From an uncultured Gammaproteobacteria bacterium (GTDB lineage: Bacteria > Pseudomonadota > Gammaproteobacteria > Pseudomonadales > Azotimanducaceae), in contig CAJWQG010000001.1 in assembly GCA_913045175.1 (NCBI GenBank), forward strand, positions 1 to 64,000: DNA of 64,000 bases, in the 5' to 3' direction. How positions within the stretch are numbered: position 1 is the first letter of the stretch; every line of letters starts with the position of its first letter. Position numbers and translations under genes: made by a program. This document shows positions 29,432 through 40,013 of this stretch, one piece after another. Below the pieces are notes generated by a model. The model did not search any database. It was not told the origin of the DNA and saw only the letters and a program-made list of their open reading frames with translations.

Positions 29432-29653
29432 TATGGATCTCCGCCAGGCGATGTGTTGTGAACCGATTCTGCTCGTATGGGTACTTAATTCATACCGAAG
29501 CAATGTGTTAATATATATTTGTTATTTCGTCAGAATCCGACTAATACTCGGTGTAGCTTACTATATAGTGTTTGGCGTCGCTTGTTTGCGCTGATATCAT
29601 TCGGTTCAGCCATGCACTCCTGGCCCGGACGTCAAGTTAGAGAGGGGAAAAGA

Positions 29654-31978
29654 ATGAACAGATGGATAGCGCTTTGCGCTTTGTCAATAATTGTGCCCGG
29701 CACAGCAGTAGCTGCCGAATCCGAGGAAGAAGCGACGATAGAAGAAGTCGTCGTCACAGCGACCTACCGTGAAACTGATTTGATGGAGACGCCTGTTTCC
29801 ATCAGTGCTGTAACGGGCGAAATGGTAGAGGATACCGGAGCGCAACGCATGGAAGAGCTTTTCACCATGATCCCGGGCCTGAACATGGTGGGCGGTGGGA
29901 ACGGCCAAAATGGCTCGTCTCGCTATAGCATTCGTGGCGTCTCCTCCCAGAGCGGGGAAATCGGTTATGCCCCTACGCTGGGTACCGTGGGTATTTATCT
30001 TGACGGCACGCCGATTAACTCTGCATTAGGGCCGGATAATCAAACGAGCGGCACCTTGTTCGACATAGATCGGGTAGAAGTATTGAAGGGTCCCCAGGGA
30101 ACCCTGTTTGGAGAAGGCTCCCAGGGTGGCACGATCCGTTTTATCTATAACCAGCCTGACCCGAGCGGCCTTGATTACGCATTCAACGCGAGTTTCGCCA
30201 GCATGGACGAATCCGATGACAGCTCGACCCGTGTTGACGGCATGGTGAACATCCCGTTGGGCGACAGCGCAGCCCTGCGACTGACAGTCTGGAGTGCGGA
30301 GACGGCTGGCTTCATCGATAACCTGACGCCGGCTGAGCCGGATTACAACACCGGTGAATCGGTTGGTGGGCGTGCGGCACTACGTTTCGACGGTGATTCC
30401 TGGGCAGTTACCGGTACCCTCCACCACAGCAAGCAGAGTACCGCAGGTGCCTCTGGTACACGTGATCCATACACAGTGATGACCGCACGACTGCCTGGAC
30501 TCGTGCCGCATTCTGTGGATGAGGTTGACATTTACAGCCTCACGATTGAAAAGGACCTTGGCTGGGCAACATTTGAATCACTGACATCTTTTACCGACCG
30601 TACCGTCGATGGCGTTACCGAAGGCACCGCTGATGGCGCGTCCTTGCTTGATTTCTTCTACTTTGGTGCTCTGGCAGCCAACGAAGATAACCATGAGGGG
30701 TGCGCAGGCGCGGTTTCAGTGGGAGCGGCGTTCGGCCTCCCTGGTCTTTGTGGATTCTGGCCGGGAATATTCAATTTGGCAGGTCCGGTGTTTACGGGTG
30801 ACGGTCGAAACATACTTGCAATCTCGAGTGTTCAGGATTTCTACACCGAGCAGTGGGTACAGGAGTTTCGCCTGGTGTCTCCGTCTGATCAACGGCTCCG
30901 TTGGACCCTGGGCGCGTTTTGGAAAGACAGTGAGGATCACACCGGCGGTAATCAGGTCGTTGGTTATTATCCTGGTCGGGACGGCGCACAGAAGGCGGCT
31001 TTTGACCCGCTCTTGCAGGATAATCCTGCGAACAATCACAATGACTTTATCGAAGAGATAGCGGTTTTTGGCGAAGTGAGTTACGACCTCTCGGAAAACC
31101 TCGAGGTCACACTGGGTGTTCGGGTCGCCAATGTGGAGCAGCATTTCCAGCGGAGCGATCGTCAAACTGATGATACGTCGGTATCCCCTAAGTTGGTGTT
31201 TTCCTGGATGCCTCGGGATGAGCTCTTAGTGTACGGTGGTTATACCACCGGTTTTCGTCCGGGTAACGTGAATAACAACCTGGCGTGGTACAACGACACC
31301 TTCTTCGCCAATGCCGGATTTGACTCTTCGGATATTCTCTCCGGGCTTTTCTTCGATGGCGATGAAGTTGACAACTACGAGCTTGGTGTCAAGACGACGG
31401 TGTTGGATGGCCGTGTACAGCTAATGGCTGCGGCGTATTTTGTTGAGTGGAAAGACATGATCGTCCACGAGCAGAATCCGGCAGTTGGCACCGGTGACAT
31501 CTACAACGTTAACAGCGGTGGCGCGGATATCAATGGTGTAGAGCTGGAGGTGAAAGCGTATGTCACTGACAACCTTCACATTCGTCTCGCTGGCGATGTT
31601 AATGACACTGAAGTCACCCGCGCGGCGGAATTTTCGACAACCCTGACGGGTACTGAACTCACCTATGCGCCGGACCACAGCTTGTCCCTGTCTGTCGACT
31701 ACACCTGGTCGTTGGCAAATGGCGCGACGGTGGATTTTTACCTTGATCGCTCCTGGGTCGCGAAGCAGTTCACCGACAGCCGGAATACCCTGCCGCTCCC
31801 CAAATATGAGCGGTCCAACGGACGGATTACGTTCCGCAGTGCAGACGAAAAATGGCGCGTTGCACTGTACGGCACGAACCTCGAGGATGACCAGATCCTG
31901 CGTGGCCGTACCTCGACGGGCACATTGTTCTGGCACAATCCCCGTCAGATCGGGATGGAATTCGGCTACACGTTGTAA
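29654..31978 (+). CDS. TonB-dependent receptor
   Basis: signal peptide, EEVVVTATYRETDLMETPVSISAVTGEM, VEVLKGPQGTLFGEGSQGGTIRFIYNQPD plug, C-terminal aromatic beta-strand. Confidence 0.93.
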   Translation: MNRWIALCALSIIVPGTAVAAESEEEATIEEVVVTATYRETDLMETPVSISAVTGEMVEDTGAQRMEELFTMIPGLNMVGGGNGQNGSSRYSIRGVSSQSGEIGYAPTLGTVGIYLDGTPINSALGPDNQTSGTLFDIDRVEVLKGPQGTLFGEGSQGGTIRFIYNQPDPSGLDYAFNASFASMDESDDSSTRVDGMVNIPLGDSAALRLTVWSAETAGFIDNLTPAEPDYNTGESVGGRAALRFDGDSWAVTGTLHHSKQSTAGASGTRDPYTVMTARLPGLVPHSVDEVDIYSLTIEKDLGWATFESLTSFTDRTVDGVTEGTADGASLLDFFYFGALAANEDNHEGCAGAVSVGAAFGLPGLCGFWPGIFNLAGPVFTGDGRNILAISSVQDFYTEQWVQEFRLVSPSDQRLRWTLGAFWKDSEDHTGGNQVVGYYPGRDGAQKAAFDPLLQDNPANNHNDFIEEIAVFGEVSYDLSENLEVTLGVRVANVEQHFQRSDRQTDDTSVSPKLVFSWMPRDELLVYGGYTTGFRPGNVNNNLAWYNDTFFANAGFDSSDILSGLFFDGDEVDNYELGVKTTVLDGRVQLMAAAYFVEWKDMIVHEQNPAVGTGDIYNVNSGGADINGVELEVKAYVTDNLHIRLAGDVNDTEVTRAAEFSTTLTGTELTYAPDHSLSLSVDYTWSLANGATVDFYLDRSWVAKQFTDSRNTLPLPKYERSNGRITFRSADEKWRVALYGTNLEDDQILRGRTSTGTLFWHNPRQIGMEFGYTL

Positions 31979-32326
31979 CCTCTAGACCACAAAGCCATCG
32001 CGCTGCCGTGAGCGGCACGATGGTGAAGCTTTCTTAGTAGTACGTCCTAATCTACCCGGAAAGGTTTCTCACGAGGTGCTGAGTGTAACGCTGCGCTCTT
32101 CGCGAAGAGCCGCGCTGACTATTTCCGAGCCATTACGATAGTACGCCTGCAAAACGATGGTGAGGTGATGGAGTTGATATATAAGCGGTATTTGATCACA
32201 ATCCGTCATAGCATATTCGATGTAGCTAGCTATACAATAAAATTGCAGAAGTTTATTTAGCTAATAGTGTTTGGCCGACCCTGTAGCAGCAGTGGCTGGA
32301 CGTCATATTAAAAGAGGGGACTACAG

Positions 32327-34618
32327 ATGAAGAAACTGATAGCACTATGCGCTTTGCCGCTACTTGCTTCAAATTCAGCATTCGCTGAATCTGAGGGGAA
32401 AGAAGAAGGAGTAATAGAAGAGGTTGTCGTTACGGCGACCTACCGTGAAACGGACCTGATGGATACCCCGGTATCGATGAGCGCCGTCACCGATGAAATG
32501 GCTAGAAATACGGGTGCACAGGATATGAAAGGCCTGTTCACACTGATCCCTGGTCTCAGCATGGCTGGTTCAGGTCGGTCCGGAGATGGTGAAAACCGCT
32601 ATACCGTCCGGGGTGTTACCTCGCAGGCTGGTACTGCCGTTTTCGCGCCTACATTGGGTACGGTAGGTGTCTACCTTGATGGGATACCAGTGACATCAAA
32701 CTGGGGACCAGATAAACAGATGAGTGGTACCCTCTTTGACATAGAGCGGGTGGAGGTGTTGAAGGGCCCCCAGGGCACATTGTTCGGGGAAGGCTCGCAA
32801 GGTGGCACCATTCGCTATATTTACAAGAAACCGGATCCGAGTGGCCTCGATGTTGCGGTTAACGCTAGTTTTTCAACCATGGAAGAATCCGATGATAACT
32901 CTTCCAGGCTAGATGTCATGGTAAACCTCCCGCTGGGCGATGCCGCTGCCGTTAGGGTTATGGTATGGGATTCGGAAACGGGAGGCTTCATCGACAATCA
33001 GACACCGGTTGAGCTGGATTACAATACGGCCGGGTCTGAGGGGCTTCGCGCTACGTTCTTAATAGATGCGGAAATATTCACGGCGACAGCGAGCTACCAC
33101 TTAAGCGAGCAGTCGACTGCCGGCGGTGTGGCCACATCTGAACCTTTCACGGTACGGTCTGCTCGAATTCCAGGTCTGCCGCCTCAATCTTATGATGAGG
33201 TTGATTTGTTCAGTCTGGATATTCAAACAGAATTTAGCTGGGGTAGTTTGCAGTATCTGACATCTATTTTGCATCGCGATCAGGATGTGATCATCGAAGG
33301 TAGCGATATCGGTGCTAAAGGTTTGGATTTTTACTATTTCGGTGCGACGGAGGCTTTGGATCATCCGCTGTGTGGTAATTTCCCTCAGTACTGTGGCGTG
33401 TGGCCCGGTCAGTTTAATTTTTCAAGCCCGGTCCAGATTACCATACCCGATGGTAGAAACATGGATGCTATGTCGGGAAAACTTGAGCGCTTCAGCAAGC
33501 AGTTGACGCAGGAGATTCGACTTGTATCAAACGCGGATGGGCGACTGCGATGGACGGCCGGTTTCTTCTGGAAAGACAGCGAAAACTACCAGAGGAACAA
33601 CCAGATAGCTGGTTATCATCCTGATCGGGCAGCGTTGTTGGATAGGCTCTTTAGCCCGCTTATAGTTGAGAATCCGGCTAACAATCACCAGGACTTTTTG
33701 GAAGAGACGGCGCTTTATGGCGAAATCAGCTATGACCTGACCGATACTCTTGAGGTCACCGCGGGTGTTCGTTGGGCTGACATCAAGCAAACATTCGAGC
33801 GAGCGCCGGACGGTAGTACGGAAGACACGCCGGTATCGCCCAAACTGGTGTTTTCATGGAAGCCCAATGATGAGTTGATGGTGTATGGCGGCTATACCAC
33901 TGGATTTAGACCCGGCAACGTCAATAACCAGACGGCATGGTTCGTAAATACCTTTGGGGCGCCTGTGTCAGATCTCGAGGTTCTATTTTTCGGTGGTGAC
34001 GAGGTAGACAACTACGAGGTGGGTGTCAAGACGACCTTCTGGGATGGTCGGGTGCAGTTACAAGCTGCGGCCTTTTTCCTTGATTGGAAGGAAATGATCG
34101 TTTCGGAAACATCCCCAATGATCAGTTTCGGTGGGCTTCCTTACAACCGCAACAGCGGTGGTGCAGAGGTTAGAGGTGTCGAGATGGAGCTGACGGCTTA
34201 TGTGACGGATAATCTGCATATTCGCTTCGCCGGTGACGTCAACAACGCGGAAGTCACCAAGGCAAACCAGTTTTCGTCAAGCGCGCAGAATGCTGACCTC
34301 GCTTTTTCTCCGGACCACAGCTATTCCATCGGGATCGATTACACCTTAGCGCTGCAAAATGGCTGGAGGCTGGAGTTCTATGTGGATAACGCCTGGGTTG
34401 CGAAGCAGTTCGCCAATACTGCTAACGACCTGATATTGCCGGATTACACACGGGCCAACGGCAGGGTAACGCTGCATAGCCAGGATGAAAAATGGCGTGT
34501 GGCGCTCTATGGCAACAACCTTACGAATGAACAGATCCTGCGGGGTAGGGGTGCCTCGGGTGAATTATTCTGGTTCGATCCGCGGCAGGTTGGCTTAGAG
34601 TTTGGCTACCAGCTGTAA
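32327..34618 (+). CDS. TonB-dependent receptor (tandem paralogue)
   Basis: EEVVVTATYRETDLMDTPVSMSAVT, VEVLKGPQGTLFGEGSQGGTIRYIYKKPDPSGLD; similar to the 29654 protein along its length. Confidence 0.93.
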   Translation: MKKLIALCALPLLASNSAFAESEGKEEGVIEEVVVTATYRETDLMDTPVSMSAVTDEMARNTGAQDMKGLFTLIPGLSMAGSGRSGDGENRYTVRGVTSQAGTAVFAPTLGTVGVYLDGIPVTSNWGPDKQMSGTLFDIERVEVLKGPQGTLFGEGSQGGTIRYIYKKPDPSGLDVAVNASFSTMEESDDNSSRLDVMVNLPLGDAAAVRVMVWDSETGGFIDNQTPVELDYNTAGSEGLRATFLIDAEIFTATASYHLSEQSTAGGVATSEPFTVRSARIPGLPPQSYDEVDLFSLDIQTEFSWGSLQYLTSILHRDQDVIIEGSDIGAKGLDFYYFGATEALDHPLCGNFPQYCGVWPGQFNFSSPVQITIPDGRNMDAMSGKLERFSKQLTQEIRLVSNADGRLRWTAGFFWKDSENYQRNNQIAGYHPDRAALLDRLFSPLIVENPANNHQDFLEETALYGEISYDLTDTLEVTAGVRWADIKQTFERAPDGSTEDTPVSPKLVFSWKPNDELMVYGGYTTGFRPGNVNNQTAWFVNTFGAPVSDLEVLFFGGDEVDNYEVGVKTTFWDGRVQLQAAAFFLDWKEMIVSETSPMISFGGLPYNRNSGGAEVRGVEMELTAYVTDNLHIRFAGDVNNAEVTKANQFSSSAQNADLAFSPDHSYSIGIDYTLALQNGWRLEFYVDNAWVAKQFANTANDLILPDYTRANGRVTLHSQDEKWRVALYGNNLTNEQILRGRGASGELFWFDPRQVGLEFGYQL

Positions 34619-34657
34619 CCATCTGTGCCGGCTGTAGGCACTTAGCTTGAAACGATG

Positions 34658-34697
34658 CCACTGTTCTATCCGTTGGATGGAACAGTGGTTTTTTTTT
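34658..34697 (+). terminator. rho-independent terminator-like hairpin
   Basis: CCACTGTTCTATCC GTT GGATGGAACAGTGG followed by TTTTTTTTT. Confidence 0.88.
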
Positions 34698-34711
34698 ACT
34701 GAGGACATGTA

Positions 34712-35521
34712 ATGCACGCATCCCCCATAAATGATCCTTGTCTTGATGAGATCAGTCGTTTGCAGCTCGAGCGCAATGCGCTGGAGCTCGATGTTGCGGG
34801 TTACACCGTAGTAGAAGATGTACTCGATCCGGATTTAACCGCACGAGGTTTAGAGGCAGCCCTTAAAACGTTTGGTGACAGAACCGGAAAGCTTCCGAAC
34901 GTCGAGACGGGCGAGAGTTACGACGGTTACTTCGTTCAACGGTATCTGTTGCTGAGAGATCAGGCGTTTGAAGAAATCATCATGGCGGAAAAGGTACTGG
35001 CGCTGATCGATTTTCTCGTCGGTCAGGACTGCATTCTCAGTACGCTGACAGGACACATCCGTGGCGAAGGTTGCGGTGAGACGTTGCCAACTGGATATCT
35101 TGGTTTGCATGGGGATGACACCACGCCGATGCCGAGCGCGAACTACTTTAATTTCGCGACGGTGAACATTTGCCTGACGGATGTGGATGAAGCGTCTGGT
35201 TGCCTTGCATTTGTTCCGGGCAGTCACAAATTACGACGGCAGCCGACGGGGCCGGAGCGGGTATTGGCAGGGGAGGGCGCTAATTCAAACGCGGTTCCCT
35301 GCGTAGCCCCGGCGGGCAGCGCAATCATCTGGCCGTCACACACCTGGCATGGCTCATGGGTATCGGAAACTCCGGGTTTGCGGGTGACCCTGGCGGAACT
35401 CTTTTGCCGGCCTTACCTGCAGACCTATGAAATGTATCGGGAAACGGTCCCGCAAGAAGTGCTGGAGCGTAACTCTCCACGCTTCGCGACATTAATGGGC
35501 ATGGATACCATCACCGGTTGA
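34712..35521 (+). CDS. phytanoyl-CoA dioxygenase family protein
   Basis: LGLHGDDTTPMPSANY and HTWHGSWVSETPGLRVTLAE. Confidence 0.88.
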   Translation: MHASPINDPCLDEISRLQLERNALELDVAGYTVVEDVLDPDLTARGLEAALKTFGDRTGKLPNVETGESYDGYFVQRYLLLRDQAFEEIIMAEKVLALIDFLVGQDCILSTLTGHIRGEGCGETLPTGYLGLHGDDTTPMPSANYFNFATVNICLTDVDEASGCLAFVPGSHKLRRQPTGPERVLAGEGANSNAVPCVAPAGSAIIWPSHTWHGSWVSETPGLRVTLAELFCRPYLQTYEMYRETVPQEVLERNSPRFATLMGMDTITG

Positions 35522-35609
35522 AATGACAACCAGGATGACTGGATGAAGCCGTGGAGTGACCGAGACCGAGCCCGTTACAAACCACCGGTCGGTTAGGGTA
35601 GGGGTTACC

Positions 35610-36506
35610 TCAGGGAGCGTTTAGTAATCGCTCAGCCAATAGTGCATTGAATGCCGGTAGGTCCCGCCAGTTGGTTGCAACCCGGATGGATTTTCCATTT
35701 TCGTCGATGACGGTTTTTCCGTCGTCATCAACGGTGACGTTTATCTCTGATATTTCCAATAGTTCCTCGCTGAACGCGAGGTAAATAGCAACCGTATCGA
35801 ACAGGACGGATGATCGGCTGGCGTTGATATCTGCCGCCCCGTTAGCCGTGAGCCAGACCTGATAATTTTCTATTACCTCTGGCATCGAGGCATTGTCTGC
35901 TTCAGCCACCTTCTTATAGTCTTCACCTTCCAGCCGAACGATACCGCACGTATCGAGGGGTGTAATCGTCATATCGAAGTCAGAGCTGAACACGGTCTTG
36001 GCAGTCGATAGGTGTTGAACGACGTTGTACTCCGCATGTATCTCATCGCTGCCTCCATATCCTTTATAGATGGCCCCATGCATACCCACGAACCTCGTTT
36101 TTTCGACGACGCCAGGTTCTATCTCTAGCAGCCTGGCAATATTGGGGAGTGGTCCGATACATACCAGCGTGATCTTTTCATCCGATTGTTTAATCATCTC
36201 GGCCATCGCGGTAACACCATCCTCATGGAGCACACCTGAATAGCTGTCGAGGTCGTAGTCATCGATGTATTCGCGTTGATGTTCCAGCATGCTCTCGAAA
36301 GGCAGGCCAATACCGACGGGTATATCGGTACGCCCGACACGTTCAAGAAACTTGCATACGATCTTTGTGCGAAAGCGGGTATCCCCGGTACAGGTTACGA
36401 TCATTTTCACATCGAGTTCAGGGCAACCAAGCGCCATCGCCAGGGCCCAGGTGTCGTCGATATCGGAGCCGATGTCGGTGTCAATGATGATGGGAATTTT
36501 TTTCAT
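35610..36506 (-). CDS. nucleoside hydrolase (inosine-uridine preferring type)
   Basis: N-terminal IIIDTDIGSDIDDTWALAMALGCPELDVKMIVTCTGDT matches the DxDxGxDD signature. Confidence 0.9.
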   Translation of the reverse strand: MKKIPIIIDTDIGSDIDDTWALAMALGCPELDVKMIVTCTGDTRFRTKIVCKFLERVGRTDIPVGIGLPFESMLEHQREYIDDYDLDSYSGVLHEDGVTAMAEMIKQSDEKITLVCIGPLPNIARLLEIEPGVVEKTRFVGMHGAIYKGYGGSDEIHAEYNVVQHLSTAKTVFSSDFDMTITPLDTCGIVRLEGEDYKKVAEADNASMPEVIENYQVWLTANGAADINASRSSVLFDTVAIYLAFSEELLEISEINVTVDDDGKTVIDENGKSIRVATNWRDLPAFNALLAERLLNAP

Positions 36507-36625
36507 AGTACGCTCAACGTTGTTGGCCTGGAGTAAGCAGCACCGGGGTCTGTACTGTCAAGGCATTGATCGGAATGGGGATATCGCTTATAAGTTCAGC
36601 GGATAGATAAGGACAGGGCTGAAGA

Positions 36626-37837
36626 ATGAAGATCACTGGGTTTGATACATTGCACGCTGATGCGGGGAGATCATTCTCGTTTCTCAAGATCACGACTGAC
36701 GAAGGCATTACCGGCTGGTCCGAGTTCACCGGTATTTCCGAACGTAATCGTCGCACCGTTCTCGATGCGCTTATTCGGGCCATGATGACCGGACTTGTAG
36801 GCAGGGACCCCAGAGAAATCGAGCGCATCTTCAGCGATCTTATGTGTGGCATCCGCCAATCTCAGTCGGGCTTTAATCATCAGGCTATTGGTGCGATTCA
36901 GAACGCCTTAATCGACATTGCGGCCAAGGCACTGGGCGTACCGGTTTACCAGCTGTTCGGTGGGGCCCTGCGTACACGCATTCCTCTGTACTGGTCCCAC
37001 TTTGGGGGCGTCCGTATGGGTAGAAATGCAGAGCTTTACGAGAAACCGCTAATCACAACGCTGGAACAATTCGCCAACCATGCGCTTGATGTCAATAATG
37101 CAGGATACAGTGCCCTTAAAACGAAGATTCATTACTTTGACGAGAATGGCGGTAACTCTTTCTTTCCGACCTATGGGGTGAATCCCGGTGCACCAGAGGT
37201 CAACCTTGAGCCTAGCATGCTGAAAGCGATCGTTGATCAAATGGCCGCGCTCCGGGGCGCGGTAGGTGATGACTTCGATCTGATCCTCGACATTAACTCC
37301 AATTTCAAAGCTGATGGTGTGGTGCGTATTGCGCGCGCCGTGGAACAATTTAACCCGCGTTGGCTTGAGGTCGACTTCTTTGACGCGGAAACGATGCGAG
37401 CCGTGCGTGATCGATCGCCGGTTTCAATCGGTGGGTGTGAAATGATCTGTACCGCAAGAACCTATAAGCCGTTTATCGTTGAGCGCGCCATCGATACACC
37501 GTTAGTTGATGTTGCTTGGAATGGTCTGATTGAGGCGATTCGAATAGCCAATGTCGCCGATGTGTTCGACCTCAATGTTTCCCCGCACAACTTTACCGGG
37601 CATCTGTGCTCTATGATGCACGGTCATTACTCGGCTATAACCCCAAACTTTCAGATCATGGAGTTTGACGTCGATGAGGTTCCCTGGTTGGGCGAGTTCT
37701 TTACGGAACCGCTGGTAATAGAAGACGGGGAACTGGTTCTTAACGACAAGCCAGGATGGGGCATGGATGTGAATGAGGACGCGGTCCGCGCTCGACCGGC
37801 GCGAGCGCTGGAAAAGTTTAAACCACCGTTGGCGTAG
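36626..37837 (+). CDS. mandelate racemase/muconate lactonizing enzyme (enolase superfamily)
   Basis: 403 aa; GAIQNALIDIAAKALGVPVYQLFGGALRTRIPLYWSH; C-terminal SPHNFTGHL. Confidence 0.9.
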   Translation: MKITGFDTLHADAGRSFSFLKITTDEGITGWSEFTGISERNRRTVLDALIRAMMTGLVGRDPREIERIFSDLMCGIRQSQSGFNHQAIGAIQNALIDIAAKALGVPVYQLFGGALRTRIPLYWSHFGGVRMGRNAELYEKPLITTLEQFANHALDVNNAGYSALKTKIHYFDENGGNSFFPTYGVNPGAPEVNLEPSMLKAIVDQMAALRGAVGDDFDLILDINSNFKADGVVRIARAVEQFNPRWLEVDFFDAETMRAVRDRSPVSIGGCEMICTARTYKPFIVERAIDTPLVDVAWNGLIEAIRIANVADVFDLNVSPHNFTGHLCSMMHGHYSAITPNFQIMEFDVDEVPWLGEFFTEPLVIEDGELVLNDKPGWGMDVNEDAVRARPARALEKFKPPLA

Positions 37838-37858
37838 CTGGTTCTTGTCCCAAAGCGC

Positions 37859-38512
37859 TTAAGCGTTACCGAAGTCGAGCTCTTTCTGCTTGTAGGCCAC
37901 GTCGCCAATATTTTCTGGCGCCTCCCAGAGATGCTGATTTGCCTTGTAACCCTCGATCAGCTTGTCGATAGCATCCAGTGAGAGTTCGTCTATGCGCATG
38001 CCGGGTGCGTCTGCGACACCGCCGCCTGCTCTGAACTCCAATATCTCGACGCCGGCTGGACCTGCAGTATATTTGTAGGGTTGGCCATTGGGAATAAACA
38101 GCGTAGAACCCGGTCCCAGTTTCTTCCTCCCCATGCTAATTTCTCCGGCGAGAATAAAGTAAACGGAGTCTCCGTACTGGGGGTGGCTGTGCCGAAACAG
38201 TTCGAAGTTTGCGCCAAACCACACGTGCGCCAGACTCATGCCGTTAGGACCATCCTGCATCAACAAAACCGTTGTTGTGGCGCCGGAGATTCCCGCCTTC
38301 AACATCTCGGTCAGCTTCTCTCGAGTGGGCTGTTCACCATGCTTTTTTGCCAACGCGCTGTGTTCAAAATAGGCCGCGGTACCTTCTTCGGTGACTGCAT
38401 CTTCGGCGGCGGGTTGGTTCAACTTTGGGTTTTCATTGAGTTGAAACGGTCCACGTTCTGATACATAGCCGCGGGTAACAACCTCAAGTTTCTGCTCACT
38501 CATGGAAGACAA
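37859..38512 (-). CDS. cupin domain-containing protein
   Basis: 217 aa; HSHPQYGDSVYFILAGEISMGRKKLGPGSTLFIPNGQPYKYTAGPAGVEILEF. Confidence 0.8.
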   Translation of the reverse strand: MSSMSEQKLEVVTRGYVSERGPFQLNENPKLNQPAAEDAVTEEGTAAYFEHSALAKKHGEQPTREKLTEMLKAGISGATTTVLLMQDGPNGMSLAHVWFGANFELFRHSHPQYGDSVYFILAGEISMGRKKLGPGSTLFIPNGQPYKYTAGPAGVEILEFRAGGGVADAPGMRIDELSLDAIDKLIEGYKANQHLWEAPENIGDVAYKQKELDFGNA

Positions 38513-38576
38513 CTCCTGATTTCAGTTTTGCTCATGTTAACGCTAGTGGGATAGCCCCTACAAACGTCAATTGCCC

Positions 38577-40013
38577 TTATTTAAAGGGGTTTTTGCGCTT
38601 TATCTTGTAGACAAAGGCGTGCTCGCAGGGTCGTTCCTTAGGAGGAGTTACCTCCAATCCGTCCCTGGTTAAGGCCCATGTTAACTTTTCTTCCGATCCG
38701 AGCATGCTGACAGAGTCAATCTCACCAGCATATAAGCTGCGCATACCCTTGATCGTGGCTTTATCGGCAGGCCAGCCGAGGCAGGTCGCGTACACCGCAT
38801 CATCTGTGCAGGTAAAACGGTAGTCTTCTGCAGTGTAGGTAACCTCATGTTCTTCACTGAACATTCCGGCGTCTGTCATCTCTGTTGGTCCTTCGCCGTA
38901 ATCCATCCAGGGCGTTGTGCCATAGATCGCTTCTCCATTAATGTCGAGCCAGCTACCCATGTCGTTCAACAGTGCCTTCGATTCCTCAGGGATGCTGCCA
39001 TCGGCCTTGGGTCCCACATTCAACAGCAGATAGCCGTTCTTGCTGACGTTGTCGACCAGGTTATGGATCAAGGTACTGGGTTTCTTGAATCCGGCGTCAT
39101 GCACGAATGCCCAGGCGCCCTGATTATCCACGGAAGTGTCTGTCATCCAGTCGTAGTAGGTCAGCTTGTCCATGCGTCCCAGTTCGTAGTCAATTAATGC
39201 GGCGCCTGGTGCCAGGTCGTGGGTCTTATAGGTGACGGCCAGCTCGGTGCCCCATTCGGCTTCCTTGTTGTAGTAGTCTGCCAGCATCTGCTTTTTGTGG
39301 TTTTCCTGGACCCAGCGGAGACCAAAATCGAACCACATCAGATCGGGACGATAGTTGTCGATCACTTCATCGATCTTGGTACGCCAGAAGTCGTTGAATG
39401 CGCCGTCCGGTCTATCCTGTGTGACCCAGTCGTGAACAGACTCATCGATACCATCGAGATTGTGCAAGGGGCCATAGAGCCCCGCATACTGTGGATCGGA
39501 AACATCGCAATCGCTACGCCAGTGAGGGTAGAACCACCATTGCTCAAAATGATGAAACGCGGTCATGAAGCGCATGCCTGTGCCTCTTATCGCTTTTTCC
39601 AGTTCGCCGACCACGTCTCTTTTGGGCCCCATCCTGGCAGCATTCCATTCATTGACCTGGCTATCCCACATTGAAAAGCCGTCGTGATGTTCGGCGACCG
39701 GCCCGGCAAACTTTGCACCTGAGCGTTTAAACAGCTCCGCCCACTCTTCTGCGTCAAATTTGTCCGCCGTAAAAATAGGAATGAAATCCTTGTAACCAAA
39801 CTCCGATGCTGGCCCAAAATTTTTCTCGTGGAACTCGTACTGCGGATTGCCTTTCCGGTACATATTGAACGCATACCAGGAGCCGTTCTCGCCACAGGCG
39901 GGGACACTGTATAGACCCCAGTGGGTATAAATGCCGAATTTGCCATCACGTAGCCACTGCGGCGTTTGATGGTTTTGTAGTGATGACCAGGTGGGTTCGT
40001 ATTTCTGGGACAA
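38577..40013 (-). CDS. alpha-L-fucosidase (GH29-like), no evident signal peptide
   Basis: 478 aa; KFGIYTHWGLYSVPACGENGSWYAFNMYRKG, FAGPVAEHHDGFSMWDS, LLLNVGPKADGSIPEES. Confidence 0.9.
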   Translation of the reverse strand: MSQKYEPTWSSLQNHQTPQWLRDGKFGIYTHWGLYSVPACGENGSWYAFNMYRKGNPQYEFHEKNFGPASEFGYKDFIPIFTADKFDAEEWAELFKRSGAKFAGPVAEHHDGFSMWDSQVNEWNAARMGPKRDVVGELEKAIRGTGMRFMTAFHHFEQWWFYPHWRSDCDVSDPQYAGLYGPLHNLDGIDESVHDWVTQDRPDGAFNDFWRTKIDEVIDNYRPDLMWFDFGLRWVQENHKKQMLADYYNKEAEWGTELAVTYKTHDLAPGAALIDYELGRMDKLTYYDWMTDTSVDNQGAWAFVHDAGFKKPSTLIHNLVDNVSKNGYLLLNVGPKADGSIPEESKALLNDMGSWLDINGEAIYGTTPWMDYGEGPTEMTDAGMFSEEHEVTYTAEDYRFTCTDDAVYATCLGWPADKATIKGMRSLYAGEIDSVSMLGSEEKLTWALTRDGLEVTPPKERPCEHAFVYKIKRKNPFK

